The notes under the pieces: model-generated
The model's database searches: none
The model's input: the letters and a program-made list of their open reading frames with translations, nothing else
Told to the model about the DNA's origin: nothing
In this document: positions 25,620 to 32,995 of the stretch, piece after piece
Position numbering within the stretch: the stretch's first letter is position 1
Layout of the letters: every line of letters starts with the position of its first letter
Translations under genes and position numbers: made by a program
Assembly: GCF_003337715.1 (NCBI RefSeq)
Contig: NZ_QPIX01000015.1
Coordinates: 1 to 64,000, forward strand
Direction of reading: 5' to 3'
From: Ciceribacter lividus
GTDB taxonomy: Bacteria > Pseudomonadota > Alphaproteobacteria > Rhizobiales > Rhizobiaceae
DNA: 64,000 nt

Positions 25620-25951
25620 CGCCCCTCCTCCCGGCAGCGGCAGAGGAGATAGCGGCCGCTCTCGTCCGGATCATGCGCCGTCTCCACGATAAAGACGCGC
25701 CCGCCCTTGACGAGCCGCATGCCGGCAGAAACGTCGCTGCGATAACGCATCCAGATCGCATGGGTGATGGTCACCCGGCCGCCGCCCGCCTCCTCGCCGG
25801 GCGAGGCCGTCACCGGCTCGATCCGCGCCCAGAGGCTCGCGACCGCGCTCCACGTGACGGTTGCGCCGCCCTGCCCGTCGGGGCTTTCCACGGGCGCTTC
25901 CAGCGTCAGCCGGGCCGTCAGCCCGCCGGGGTCGAAGGCCGCCGTCGCCAT
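25616..25951 (-). CDS. GTA g7: head closure/head-tail adaptor
   Basis: A 111-residue head-tail adaptor of the phage head-closure family: GGLTARLTLEAPVESPDGQG, TWSAVASLWARIEPV and the C-terminal RYLLCRCREEGR. It starts at ATG 25951 overlapping the g6 stop and overlaps the small downstream gene by four bases. Confidence 0.88.
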   Translation of the reverse strand: MATAAFDPGGLTARLTLEAPVESPDGQGGATVTWSAVASLWARIEPVTASPGEEAGGGRVTITHAIWMRYRSDVSAGMRLVKGGRVFIVETAHDPDESGRYLLCRCREEGR

Positions 25952-26520
25952 CAGAGCCTCCGTCGGGCAAACGGCGCCACCAGCCGGTCGTAGCCGGCCG
26001 GGATCGCCGCCGGCTGGTCGGCCGGGGCGACCGCGCCGCGATAGGAAAACATCAGCGCCACATGCATCAGCATGACGCGCTTCAGCGTGTCCGGCACCTC
26101 TGCCCCGGTGTCGCCGAAGCCGGCGGCAAAATCGATCTCGATGCCGTTGAGTGCGCGTCCCGGCGCCGGCGGATCGCGCAGCCAGAGCCGCGCCGGCCGG
26201 CTCTCGCCGTCGAGCAGGTGGTCTTGAAGCGATACGTGAAGCGGGTTCCCGTCGCCGTCGTAGACGGTCACGTTTTCAATGCGTTGCACCGGTCCCCTGT
26301 CAATCTGAATCACGCCGCCCGCCGGCCAGTCGTCGCGGTAGAGCCGGTGTGTCTGGGTGATCAGCATCAGGCCGGTCTGGCGTTCGAGATGCTCCCGCGC
26401 CACCGTCACGAGGTCGGCGAGCAGGCCGTCCTCGTCGGCGCCATCGAGGCGCAGATGCGCCTTCACCTCGGCAAGCGTCAGCGGCTCCGCCGCCGGCGGA
26501 GTGATCAGGGCATAGGTCAT
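25951..26520 (-). CDS. GTA g6: head-tail connector protein
   Basis: A 189-residue connector of the gp6/HK97-type family (TIGR02215): LTLAEVKAHLRLDGADEDG, then LVTVAREHLERQTGL and LNGIEIDFAAGFGD. The start at 26520 (MTYALITPPAAEPL) is the first ATG consistent with family length; the frame extends upstream only into repeat sequence. It is separated from the capsid gene by 604 bases of repeats, although these genes are normally adjacent. Confidence 0.9.
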   Translation of the reverse strand: MTYALITPPAAEPLTLAEVKAHLRLDGADEDGLLADLVTVAREHLERQTGLMLITQTHRLYRDDWPAGGVIQIDRGPVQRIENVTVYDGDGNPLHVSLQDHLLDGESRPARLWLRDPPAPGRALNGIEIDFAAGFGDTGAEVPDTLKRVMLMHVALMFSYRGAVAPADQPAAIPAGYDRLVAPFARRRL

Positions 26521-26642
26521 GGTGGCTCCGTTCTGGGGCGAATAGGGAATAGGCAGTGGGCAGTGGCGAATAGGCAGTAGGCGGGCCGCGGGCAGGACAG
26601 GGTGAAGGGTAAGGGCAAGTGATCGACGCACGATGCTAACCG

Positions 26643-26780
26643 CCGTCATGCCGGGCTCGACCCGGCATCCAGTTGCGCGATGTCCATCGCGCGGGGAGGC
26701 TCCTTCACCTTCATCAAAATGCATTCTTTCGGCTCGCCGACGCTCGCCGGCTGGATCCCGGATCAGGTCCGGCATGACGG
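26643..26780. repeat. Family B repeat, copy 3 (g5-g6 gap)
   Basis: Same orientation as copies 1 and 2 with a few more changes in the middle (CACCTTCATCAAAATGCATT replaces the copy 1/2 sequence). Ends CCGTCATGCCGGG and CCGGCATGACGG are conserved. It lies in the 604-base gap between g6 and g5. Confidence 0.85.
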
Positions 26781-26825
26781 AGACCTATTTGGCTGCGTCA
26801 GATCCGCCTGCGGCCCCTTCTTCTG

Positions 26826-26938
26826 CCCCTCATCCGCCTGCCGGCACCTTCTCCCCGCTCGCGGGGAGAAGGGACAAGCGGCACCGCGTTGGCCGTCCCT
26901 CTCCCCGTCCTTACGGGGAGAGGGTCAGGGTGAGGGGC
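26826..26938. repeat. Family C repeat, copy 2 (g5-g6 gap)
   Basis: Begins CCCCTCATCCGCCTGCCGGC, has the CTTCTCCCC/GGGGAGAAG hairpin, then CCCTCTCCCC/GGGGAGAGGG, and ends GGTCAGGGTGAGGGG. Almost the same as the element between mrpC and mrpD (50565-50690). Confidence 0.8.
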
Positions 26939-27000
26939 AATCGTGAGAGAGGCACCGCCGCCGGCGTAATGACGACGCAGCTCACGGCGTCTTCGGGAAA

Positions 27001-27123
27001 CAGCGAGTAGGGAATAGGCAGCGGGCAGTGGCGGAACGCGTCCGTCCGATCTCCCCCCTCGAGGGGGGAGATCGACCCGTGGCCCGCAGCCCGCCCACTG
27101 CCCACTGCCCACTGCCCTCATTC
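27001..27123. repeat. Short GGGCAGT-type iterations and a family A half-element
   Basis: AGGGAATAGGCAGCGGGCAG at the left and tandem CCCACTGCCCACTGCCCACT at 27092-27111 at the right are opposite-strand versions of the same 8-base iteration. A similar GGGCAGTGGCGAATAGGCAG stretch lies at about 26557-26576. Between them is the perfect hairpin GATCTCCCCCCTCGAGGGGG (27048-27075). Simple-sequence origin is likely. Confidence 0.6.
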
Positions 27124-27124
27124 A

Positions 27125-28429
27125 CTACCCGAACTTCACGAGCTTGATCGCCTCGAAATTCTGCACCCCGCCGCCGACGCGCTTGGTCGTGTAGAAGAGC
27201 ACGTAGGGCTTGGCCGAATAGGGGTCGCGCAGGATGCGCACCCCGGTGCGGTCGACAACGAGGTAGCCGGCACGGAAGTCGCCGAAGGCGATCGAAAGCG
27301 CGTCCGCCGCGATGTCCGGCATGTCCTCGGCCTCCGTCACCGGAAAGCCCATCAGCGCCGCCGCCTGGCCGGCCGCCGCCGGCGGCTGCCAGAGATAGTT
27401 GCCGTCGGCGTCCTTGAACTTGCGGATCTCGCCCTGGGTGCGGCGGTTCATGACGAAATGGGCGTTCTGCCGGTGGCCGGCCTTCAGCGCGTAGATCGCC
27501 GTAATCAAGACGTCGGAGGCGCCGCTTGCGGCAAAGCCGCCCGCCACCCCGGTTCCGACATGGCCGAGGCTGCCCCAGGCCCAGTTCGCATCGGCGACGG
27601 TCGGGTAACTCAGGAATCCCTTCGGCCGGTTCACCCCGTCGCCGGAAACGAAGGCCGCGCCCTCCTGCTCGGCAAAGGCGATATCCACCTCGCCGGAGAT
27701 CCAGGCCTCGATGTCGACTGCAGCGTCGTCGAGGAGCGCTTGCGTCGCCGCCGGCATGGCATAGAGCTCCATGGTCGGGAAGGTGAGTTCGGCGAGCTCC
27801 GGCGTCGCCGTCTGCGGTCGTGCCGCCGTCTCCGCCACCCAGCCGGACGCCATGCCCGCCGGCGCGAACGGCTTCTTCAGCACCGCGCCGGAGACCTGCC
27901 GGACGGTCGCAAGCGCCCGGATCGGCGAGACGGAGGCGAGCCGGCGGCCGATCTCGCTGTCGGTTTCCGGCGGCACCAGATAGCCGCCGTCACCCGGCAC
28001 ACCGGCGGAAAGCGCCTTGGCCTCCAGCTCGCGCAGCCCCGTCTCGTCGCCGCGGCGGATATAGCTCTCGAAGGCCGCCTTCAGCTCTGCCGCTTCCGCG
28101 CCGCCCATTCCACCGGCCGTACTACCGCCCGCCCTTTCGAGCGGCGGGCGCAGCTTCTTGATGGTGAGCTGGTCGAGAAGCCGTCCCTGCTCGTCCATCG
28201 CCCGGTTGATGCGCTCCACCTTGTCGCGGGTGACCGTGTCGGCGGCAAGCTTGCGCTCGACCTCCGAAAGCCGCTCGTCATTCGCTTCCTTGAAGGCCTC
28301 GAAGGCCTGCATGAAATCCTCGAAGGCCGCCGAGACCGTGTCCGGCACCGCCTTCACCTCCGGGGCCGCCCGCCCCGGCACGCCACCCGTCTCTTCCGCA
28401 CCCGTCCCGTTCGCCTGGTTCTCGCTCAT
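27125..28429 (-). CDS. GTA g5: major capsid protein (HK97 fold)
   Basis: A 434-residue HK97-fold capsid precursor. The N-terminal helical scaffold segment (about 30-110, e.g. FEDFMQAFEAFKEANDERL) would be removed by the adjacent protease; the shell domain begins around LSAGVPGDGGYLVPPE (about 140). Conserved later parts are WISGEVDIAFAEQEGAAFVS and the C-terminal SAKPYVLFYTTKRVGGG. It starts at MSENQANG 28429, 6 bases after the protease stop. Confidence 0.95.
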   Translation of the reverse strand: MSENQANGTGAEETGGVPGRAAPEVKAVPDTVSAAFEDFMQAFEAFKEANDERLSEVERKLAADTVTRDKVERINRAMDEQGRLLDQLTIKKLRPPLERAGGSTAGGMGGAEAAELKAAFESYIRRGDETGLRELEAKALSAGVPGDGGYLVPPETDSEIGRRLASVSPIRALATVRQVSGAVLKKPFAPAGMASGWVAETAARPQTATPELAELTFPTMELYAMPAATQALLDDAAVDIEAWISGEVDIAFAEQEGAAFVSGDGVNRPKGFLSYPTVADANWAWGSLGHVGTGVAGGFAASGASDVLITAIYALKAGHRQNAHFVMNRRTQGEIRKFKDADGNYLWQPPAAAGQAAALMGFPVTEAEDMPDIAADALSIAFGDFRAGYLVVDRTGVRILRDPYSAKPYVLFYTTKRVGGGVQNFEAIKLVKFG

Positions 28430-28435
28430 CGCCTC

Positions 28436-29056
28436 TCATCCTTCGTTCACGTTGCTGGATCTGAAATTGCCGGCCGCCATCCGCCGGGCCGCCCGCCGCA
28501 TCAGGCGGACGAGTTCGGTTTCCCTGTCGCGGAAGAACCGCGCATTCTTGACGTTCGAAACCCGCGCCGAGGGCTGCATCGGAAAGGTCACGACGGAGAT
28601 CTCCCAGAGGTCCGCCTCGAGGATGCGGCGGATGCCGCTTGCCCGGTCCGCCTTCGCCCGCACGGTGCGAAAGCCGATCGACAGCCCGTCGAGCGCCCCG
28701 CTCGTGAGCAGCGCATGCACCTCGCGGGCGCGCGCCACGCCCTTCGCCAGCTCGCCCTCGACATAGAGGCCGCGGGCGTCCTCGCGGATCACCCGCCAGG
28801 CGCCGATCGGCTCGGCCGGATCGTGCTGGTAGAGCATCCGCACGCCGCCCGGCCCCCGCGCCGCAAGCGAGTGGCCGAACGCGCCCGGCATCACCACGTC
28901 GCGGCCGAGGTCCACCTCGCCGAACACGCTGGCATAGCCGGAAAAGACGCCGTCGCCGGTCACGCCGGCCAGCGTCAGGCTCGCGAATTTCTGGGTGAGC
29001 GACACCGGGCCACGATAGGCCGGGCCGCGATAGGCCTGCCCGCGATAGGCACGCAT
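28436..29056 (-). CDS. GTA g4: HK97-family prohead protease
   Basis: A 206-residue U35-type serine protease that matures the capsid. It contains FSGYASVFGEVDLGRDVVMP, the catalytic His in MLYQHDP and Ser in LDGLSIGFRTV, followed by LWEISVVTFPMQP. Start: the ATG at 29056 (MRAYRGQ) lies 8 bases after GAAGGAG; ATG 29062 is too close to it. The N-terminal YRGxAYRGPA repeats are unusual. Confidence 0.92.
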   Translation of the reverse strand: MRAYRGQAYRGPAYRGPVSLTQKFASLTLAGVTGDGVFSGYASVFGEVDLGRDVVMPGAFGHSLAARGPGGVRMLYQHDPAEPIGAWRVIREDARGLYVEGELAKGVARAREVHALLTSGALDGLSIGFRTVRAKADRASGIRRILEADLWEISVVTFPMQPSARVSNVKNARFFRDRETELVRLMRRAARRMAAGNFRSSNVNEG

Positions 29057-29102
29057 CGGCATTCTCCTTCGATCGATGGAATGGGTAGGGAAGGTCCGGC
29101 CG

Positions 29103-29420
29103 CTACCGGTTCGGCCGGCCGTAGCGGTCGAGGAAGCGGACCAGCAGGCCGAGGCTCCACCAGGCGAGAAGGCTCGCGGCGGTTGCACCGGCCAGCACGA
29201 TGTCCTCCGGCGAAAGGCTCGCCACCAGCCCGAGCTTCTGGGCGAGCCAGAGGCCCGCCGGATCGCCGAAGATCAGCCCGCAGGCGAGCCCGGTGAGAAA
29301 GCGGCCGGCCGCCTCCTGCCTGCCCTTCGGCAGCATGTAGACGAGCGAGATCGCCGACCCGGCGAAGGCGCCGAGCACCTTCGCGGTGAATTGCGCGCCG
29401 TCCTGGCTCCAGTCGGTCAT
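29103..29420 (-). CDS. GTA-cluster small membrane protein (g3.5 position, DUF6107-like)
   Basis: A 105-residue protein with three hydrophobic segments (about 12-30, 40-60 and 75-97) and a basic end (RFLDRYGRPNR), placed between portal and protease, where RcGTA has its small orf g3.5. It resembles the DUF6107 proteins of rhizobia (from memory, not checked). A role in anchoring prohead assembly at the membrane or as a second holin-like pore is possible. It starts at ATG 29420, preceded by AGAAGAGG. The 207-base gap upstream is AT-richer than its surroundings and could hold a promoter. Confidence 0.72.
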   Translation of the reverse strand: MTDWSQDGAQFTAKVLGAFAGSAISLVYMLPKGRQEAAGRFLTGLACGLIFGDPAGLWLAQKLGLVASLSPEDIVLAGATAASLLAWWSLGLLVRFLDRYGRPNR

Positions 29421-29627
29421 TTTATTAACCTCTTCTAATTAAACTGAAATCCGCGTCGCCTCGGCCCCCCGCGGGCGCGAAAGCGCCCCTCGTGCGCGGC
29501 ATGAAGCGAGCGCGAATTGCCGAGCCGGATGAATCCCTTGGCGGACGTTCCTGCGATTTCGATTCCGCTTCTTCAGAGACCGATTCAAGCTCTTCGCAGA
29601 TCGCTGGAGGTCACTGCCCGAGACGCA

Positions 29628-30800
29628 TCAGTCCGTCTCCGGTCCGTAGCCGACCTCCGCCCGCTTCTCCGCATCGGACAGGAAGTCCGCACCGCCGAGC
29701 CGCGCCCAGAGCGCGTCGCGTTCGGCGGCGAGCCCCGCCACCTGGTCGAGGTCGGGGGCAAGCGTCAGCGCCTCGCCGAAGAGGCCGGAGAGGAAGCCGG
29801 AGACGCTCTTCGCCGTGCGGTTGACGAGCGGCAGCACGGTCAGCCGGAAGAAGGCGCGGTTCGCCTCCTGGTAGTTGGCATAGGTGTTGTCGCCGGGAAT
29901 GCCGAGCAGCATCGGCGGCACGCCGAAGGCGAGCGCCACGTCGCGCGCCGCCCCGTTCCGCGCCTCGACGAAATCCATGTCGCGGGGCGAGAGCCCCATC
30001 GATTTCCAGTCGAGCCCGCCTTCGAGCAGCAGCGGCCGCCCGGCCCGCATCGGCCCGGAATAGCCGTCGTCCAGCTCCCGCTTCAGCCGTTCGTACTGGT
30101 CGGGCGCGAGATTGCCGCCCTCCTTCGGTTGGTAGACGAGCGCGCCTGAGGGCCGCGCGGAATTGTCGAGCAGCGCCTTGTTCCAGCGCGCCGCGGCATT
30201 GTGGAGGTCGAGCGCGACCTGGGCGGCGGCAAGTGGCGGAAAGCCGAGATGGTCGTCGAGCGGATGGAAGAGCTTGAGATGCAGAAGCGCCCCCTCGCCT
30301 TCCGCCGCAATCCGCCGGACCGCGCTCCCGGCGCGGTATTCGTAGGCCTCCGGCCAGCCGTCGCGGCCGGCGACCACGCTTACCCGGTCGGGCCGGAGCA
30401 GATGCAGTTCGGCCACCCGCCCGCCGAGGATCAACGGTTCGACGAAGGCGTTGCCGGCAAGCAGGAGGTGGCCGTAGAGCGCTTCCAGAAAATCCGCCCC
30501 GCCGGTGCGCCCGTTCGGCCGCGCCATCAGCGTCAGCGCCGGATGCTCGCCGACCTCGCTCTCGCCGTCATAGAGCAGCCACGGCACGGCGGCGGCGGCT
30601 TCCGAAATCAGCCGCACCGTGCGGTGGGCGACCGGGTTTTTCATGAAGCCCTCGCGGGCGAGCGTGCCGTAGGAGCGCCCGCTCCACAGTGCCCGCCCCT
30701 CGCCGGCAACCAGCGCCAGCCCGCCGCCGGCGGCCTTCCGTTCGGCCACGGCTCCCTCACCCGCCGCGGCTCCCCACGGCAGTCGAAACGGCAATCTCAT
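29628..30800 (-). CDS. GTA g3: phage portal protein (HK97 family)
   Basis: A 390-residue portal that forms the DNA gate at the capsid vertex. Family features: NPVAHRTVRLISEAAAAVPW, LYGHLLLAGNAFVEPL, ALAFGVPPMLLGIPGDNTYA and NYQEANRAFFRLTVLPL. The length is normal. It starts at MRLPFRLPWG 30800. Its left neighbour in RcGTA is the terminase g2, but here 2.2 kb of other genes and repeats separate them. Confidence 0.95.
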   Translation of the reverse strand: MRLPFRLPWGAAAGEGAVAERKAAGGGLALVAGEGRALWSGRSYGTLAREGFMKNPVAHRTVRLISEAAAAVPWLLYDGESEVGEHPALTLMARPNGRTGGADFLEALYGHLLLAGNAFVEPLILGGRVAELHLLRPDRVSVVAGRDGWPEAYEYRAGSAVRRIAAEGEGALLHLKLFHPLDDHLGFPPLAAAQVALDLHNAAARWNKALLDNSARPSGALVYQPKEGGNLAPDQYERLKRELDDGYSGPMRAGRPLLLEGGLDWKSMGLSPRDMDFVEARNGAARDVALAFGVPPMLLGIPGDNTYANYQEANRAFFRLTVLPLVNRTAKSVSGFLSGLFGEALTLAPDLDQVAGLAAERDALWARLGGADFLSDAEKRAEVGYGPETD

Positions 30801-30843
30801 CGGATTTTTCCTGTTGTTTCGAGGTTGGCTCCACGCAGGGTGC

Positions 30844-30922
30844 GCCTCTTCTCCCTTGGAGGGAGAAGAAGCGAAATCCGCATCTTAGCGAAAGCTAAGT
30901 GCCAGATTTCGCAGATGAGGGG
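30844..30922. repeat. Family D unit upstream of the portal gene
   Basis: A unit with the outer hairpin CTTCTCCCTTGGAGGGAGAA, then GCGAAATCCGC, the inner hairpin CTTAGCGAAAGCTAAG and the end CGCAGATGAGGGGG. It belongs to the subtype that also occurs at 22758-22841. A second, inverted D unit follows at 31008-31085, with about 85 non-repeat bases between. Confidence 0.75.
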
Positions 30923-31007
30923 GTCCGGACCACCGCGAGCAATCTGCAACGTCCTTTGCACCGGTCGCATCCCCGGCTCTCCGGGAAGGAGCCATCGCAT
31001 CGATTCA

Positions 31008-31085
31008 CCCCCTCACCAACAAAATCTGAGGTTTAGCCTTCGGCTAAGCCCTCGATTTTGTATCCTCTCCCTCGTTGGGGAGAGG
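31008..31085. repeat. Left 78-bp inverted repeat of the DUF559 cassette (family D)
   Basis: A unit beginning CCCCCTCACCAAC and ending in GGGGAGAGG, with the inner hairpin TTAGCCTTCGGCTAA. Its reverse complement matches 31511-31588 at about 71 of 78 positions by eye. It lies 64 bases before the DUF559 start codon. Confidence 0.85.
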
Positions 31086-31149
31086 AGTGGCGCCGCCTTG
31101 CGTGGTCTGCGGTGAAACGGCATGATTTGGCGTTTTCCGGAGAGCCTCT

Positions 31150-31503
31150 ATGGGCAGAGAGTTTCCCGAATTGGCCCGAAGGCGGGCAAGGCAAATGCGG
31201 GTCGATGCAACCGATCCAGAGGCGATCTTTTGGTCACATGTCCGCAACCGGTTGTTGAACGGCCACAAGTTCAGACGTCAGGTCCCGATTGGCCCATACA
31301 TTGTCGATTTTCTTTGTGCGGACAGGAAACTGATCGTCGAGCTCGACGGCTTTCAGCATGCCGAAGACCCTCGCGACGAAAACCGCGACCGTTATCTGTC
31401 CTCGCTTGGTTATCGCATTCTCCGCTTCTGGAACCACGAGATCTACGCGGATGTCGGCCAGGTCCTCGTCCATGTCGTCGAGGTTCTGGAGGGCCGAGCG
31501 TGA
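31150..31503 (+). CDS. DUF559 Vsr/PD-(D/E)XK-like endonuclease
   Basis: A 117-residue DUF559 protein, a single-domain nuclease of the Vsr-like restriction fold. Typical motifs: RRARQMRVDATDPEAIFW (Glu24), FRRQVPIGPYIVDF (Asp53), LIVELDG (Glu64, Asp66) and GYRILRFWNHEI. The substrate is unknown for the family; the related Vsr cuts at mismatches. It is on the plus strand within a minus-strand GTA cluster, and 78-bp inverted repeats flank it on both sides (31008-31085 and 31511-31588), so it looks like a single-gene cassette rather than part of the GTA. Confidence 0.88.
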   Translation: MGREFPELARRRARQMRVDATDPEAIFWSHVRNRLLNGHKFRRQVPIGPYIVDFLCADRKLIVELDGFQHAEDPRDENRDRYLSSLGYRILRFWNHEIYADVGQVLVHVVEVLEGRA

Positions 31504-31510
31504 CGCCACT

Positions 31511-31588
31511 CCTCTCCCCTGCGAGGGAGAGGATACAAAATCGAGATCTTAGCTGAAGGCTAAGTCTCAGATTTTGTTGGTGAGGGGG
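31511..31588. repeat. Right 78-bp inverted repeat of the DUF559 cassette (family D)
   Basis: Starts CCTCTCCCCTGCGAGGGAGA seven bases after the DUF559 stop and ends GTTGGTGAGGGGG, with the inner hairpin CTTAGCTGAAGGCTAAG. It overlaps the last 29 bases of the Dabb gene on the other strand (31560-31588). Confidence 0.85.
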
Positions 31589-31895
31589 ACGACGCCTCCC
31601 GCACCGCATCCTCCACCACGTAATCCGCCGCAAAGCGCCTGCCGCGCAGCGGCTTCACCCTGTCGATCGAGGTCTGGTAGAGCGGATGCGCGTGGTAGGC
31701 GGCCAGCGCCGCCTCGTCCTCGAACTCGCCGTAGACCACGACGTCGATGCCGTCGTCGAAGCGGTCGGCCTTCATGTTGGTCGCGATCTCCAGCCGCGTC
31801 GCCGCCGGAATGCCGGTCAGGATCGACAGGCCGTCGAGCACGGCGTCGAGGTCTTCGTGCTTCGGCACGGTGAAGAGGACGATATGGCGGATCAC
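31560..31895 (-). CDS. Dabb (stress-responsive alpha/beta barrel) protein
   Basis: A 111-residue protein of the Dabb family: opening MIRHIVLFTVP with the conserved His, middle YGEFEDEAALAAYHAHP and DRVKPLRGRRFAADYV. Such proteins are small dimeric barrels; their substrates are mostly unknown. The last residues (SSPSPTKSET) are encoded by the adjoining family D repeat, so the original C-terminus has been replaced. It is not a usual GTA gene. Confidence 0.85.
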   Translation of the reverse strand: MIRHIVLFTVPKHEDLDAVLDGLSILTGIPAATRLEIATNMKADRFDDGIDVVVYGEFEDEAALAAYHAHPLYQTSIDRVKPLRGRRFAADYVVEDAVREASSPSPTKSET

Positions 31896-32007
31896 GGGCC
31901 TTCGCTCCGGCTTGGTTGACGGCGGGCGCCTCTCTATTCGGGCAGCCGCCGGATAGCATGGCCGCCCGCCCCGCTCAATTGCCTTCCACCCACGTTCTCG
32001 ACCAGCG

Positions 32008-32613
32008 TCAGGCGAGCGCCTTCATGAAGGCGCGGCCGTAGCCGGCAACGAGCGCCGCTCGGTCGAGGCCGTTGACGATGCGCCGCGCACCGATCCAGTC
32101 CTCTCTCGCCGCCGAAAAGACGTCGGCGAGCGCGACGCCGGTGAAGAGCCCGCGCATCATGCCGCTCACCAGCACGCTTGCCGCAACCTCCATCTCCATC
32201 GCCCGGGCCGGATCGCTCACGAGGTCGATGCCGAGCGCCTCGGAGAGCCGCCGGTAGTTCCGCCGGTGGGTGATCTGCACGAAGCCGCGGCCGAGAAAGC
32301 TCCGCCCCTCGGCGTCGCGCCGCCAGTAGGGGCGGCGAACCTGCGGCAGGCGGCCTGCGGCATAGGCCCGGTCGAGGATTTCGATCGCCCTGTCGTCGGT
32401 CGAGGCGAGCGTCTCGCGCACTGGCCGCATGGTCCGCGCCGTCTCGTGGAAGGCGGTCGCCAGCATGTAAGCGAGATGGCGCGGATCGCCGCCCGGCGCC
32501 GCCTTCATCCATTCGCCGCGGATCGCCGCAATCCCCCGCACCTGCCCGTCGGTCAGGCGCCCGCCGAAGGGGTCGGCCCGGATCGCCCGGTAGAAATCGC
32601 GTTCATCGGCCAT
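32008..32613 (-). CDS. GTA-associated endolysin (GH19 chitinase/lysozyme-like)
   Basis: A 201-residue predicted peptidoglycan hydrolase. The catalytic acid is Glu57 in TAFHETARTMRP (His56-Glu57), and the substrate-cleft motif is FLGRGFVQITHRRNY, both typical of phage GH19/lysozyme-like endolysins. It lacks a signal peptide, so it would need a holin. In RcGTA the lysis genes are unlinked to the structural cluster; here the gene sits between terminase and portal. It is a good candidate for lysis of producing cells together with the membrane proteins at 15057-15275 or 29103-29420. Confidence 0.85.
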   Translation of the reverse strand: MADERDFYRAIRADPFGGRLTDGQVRGIAAIRGEWMKAAPGGDPRHLAYMLATAFHETARTMRPVRETLASTDDRAIEILDRAYAAGRLPQVRRPYWRRDAEGRSFLGRGFVQITHRRNYRRLSEALGIDLVSDPARAMEMEVAASVLVSGMMRGLFTGVALADVFSAAREDWIGARRIVNGLDRAALVAGYGRAFMKALA

Positions 32614-32724
32614 CGTCGATTCGTCCCTCGTCTCCGCCTCCCTCGCTCACGGCAACAGCCGGCCGCCCCCGTTTTCGGTGGGTTCCGAAGGGGTGCGACA
32701 AAATTGCAGTGAGAAACCGGGAAA

Positions 32725-32759
32725 CTCTAATCGTTTTAAAGAATTTCAATCGTTTAGAG
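32725..32759. promoter_or_regulatory. AT-rich inverted/direct repeat in a divergent promoter region
   Basis: CTCTAA (32725-32730) and TTAGAG (32754-32759) form inverted ends around two direct AATCGTTT copies (32729-32736 and 32748-32755). The whole 32614-32849 interval is much more AT-rich than its surroundings and separates the endolysin (minus) from the small plus-strand ORF. It could be a regulator-binding site for one or both; no factor can be named. Confidence 0.4.
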
Positions 32760-32849
32760 CACCCGAAGGGAGTATTTACAAAGATTTAACACTGTGAAAA
32801 TTGGACCCGTCCCATGTCGGACGCGCCCGCTCATTGAGGAGAGATCCGG

Positions 32850-32990
32850 ATGCAAGTGAAGCCCACTCAGCCCCAGACCCCTGCCCAGATTCAGGCCCAG
32901 TCAATCCCGGCCCATGTTCTCGAACGCATGGAAAACGAATGGCGCCAGATGCGCCAGGGCGCCGGCCAGCCGTCCACCTCCACGAAGTAA
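32850..32990 (+). CDS. 46-residue Gln-rich peptide
   Basis: MQVKPTQPQTPAQIQAQSIP followed by a short amphipathic helix (HVLERMENEWRQMRQGAG) and a Thr/Ser tail. The start has a strong GAGGAGAG 6 bases upstream and the frame is preceded by an AT-rich promoter-like stretch. It is convergent with the terminase (stop codons 5 bases apart). No family is recognised. The signal strength and location suggest a translated regulator or small accessory protein rather than chance. Confidence 0.6.
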   Translation: MQVKPTQPQTPAQIQAQSIPAHVLERMENEWRQMRQGAGQPSTSTK

Positions 32991-32995
32991 GCCCA

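Noticed and set aside
22955-26780. CRISPR array made of the family B copies
   Set aside because: Only three copies, more than 1.5 kb apart with a gene between; units are about 138 bp with inverted ends, and there are no spacers or cas genes.
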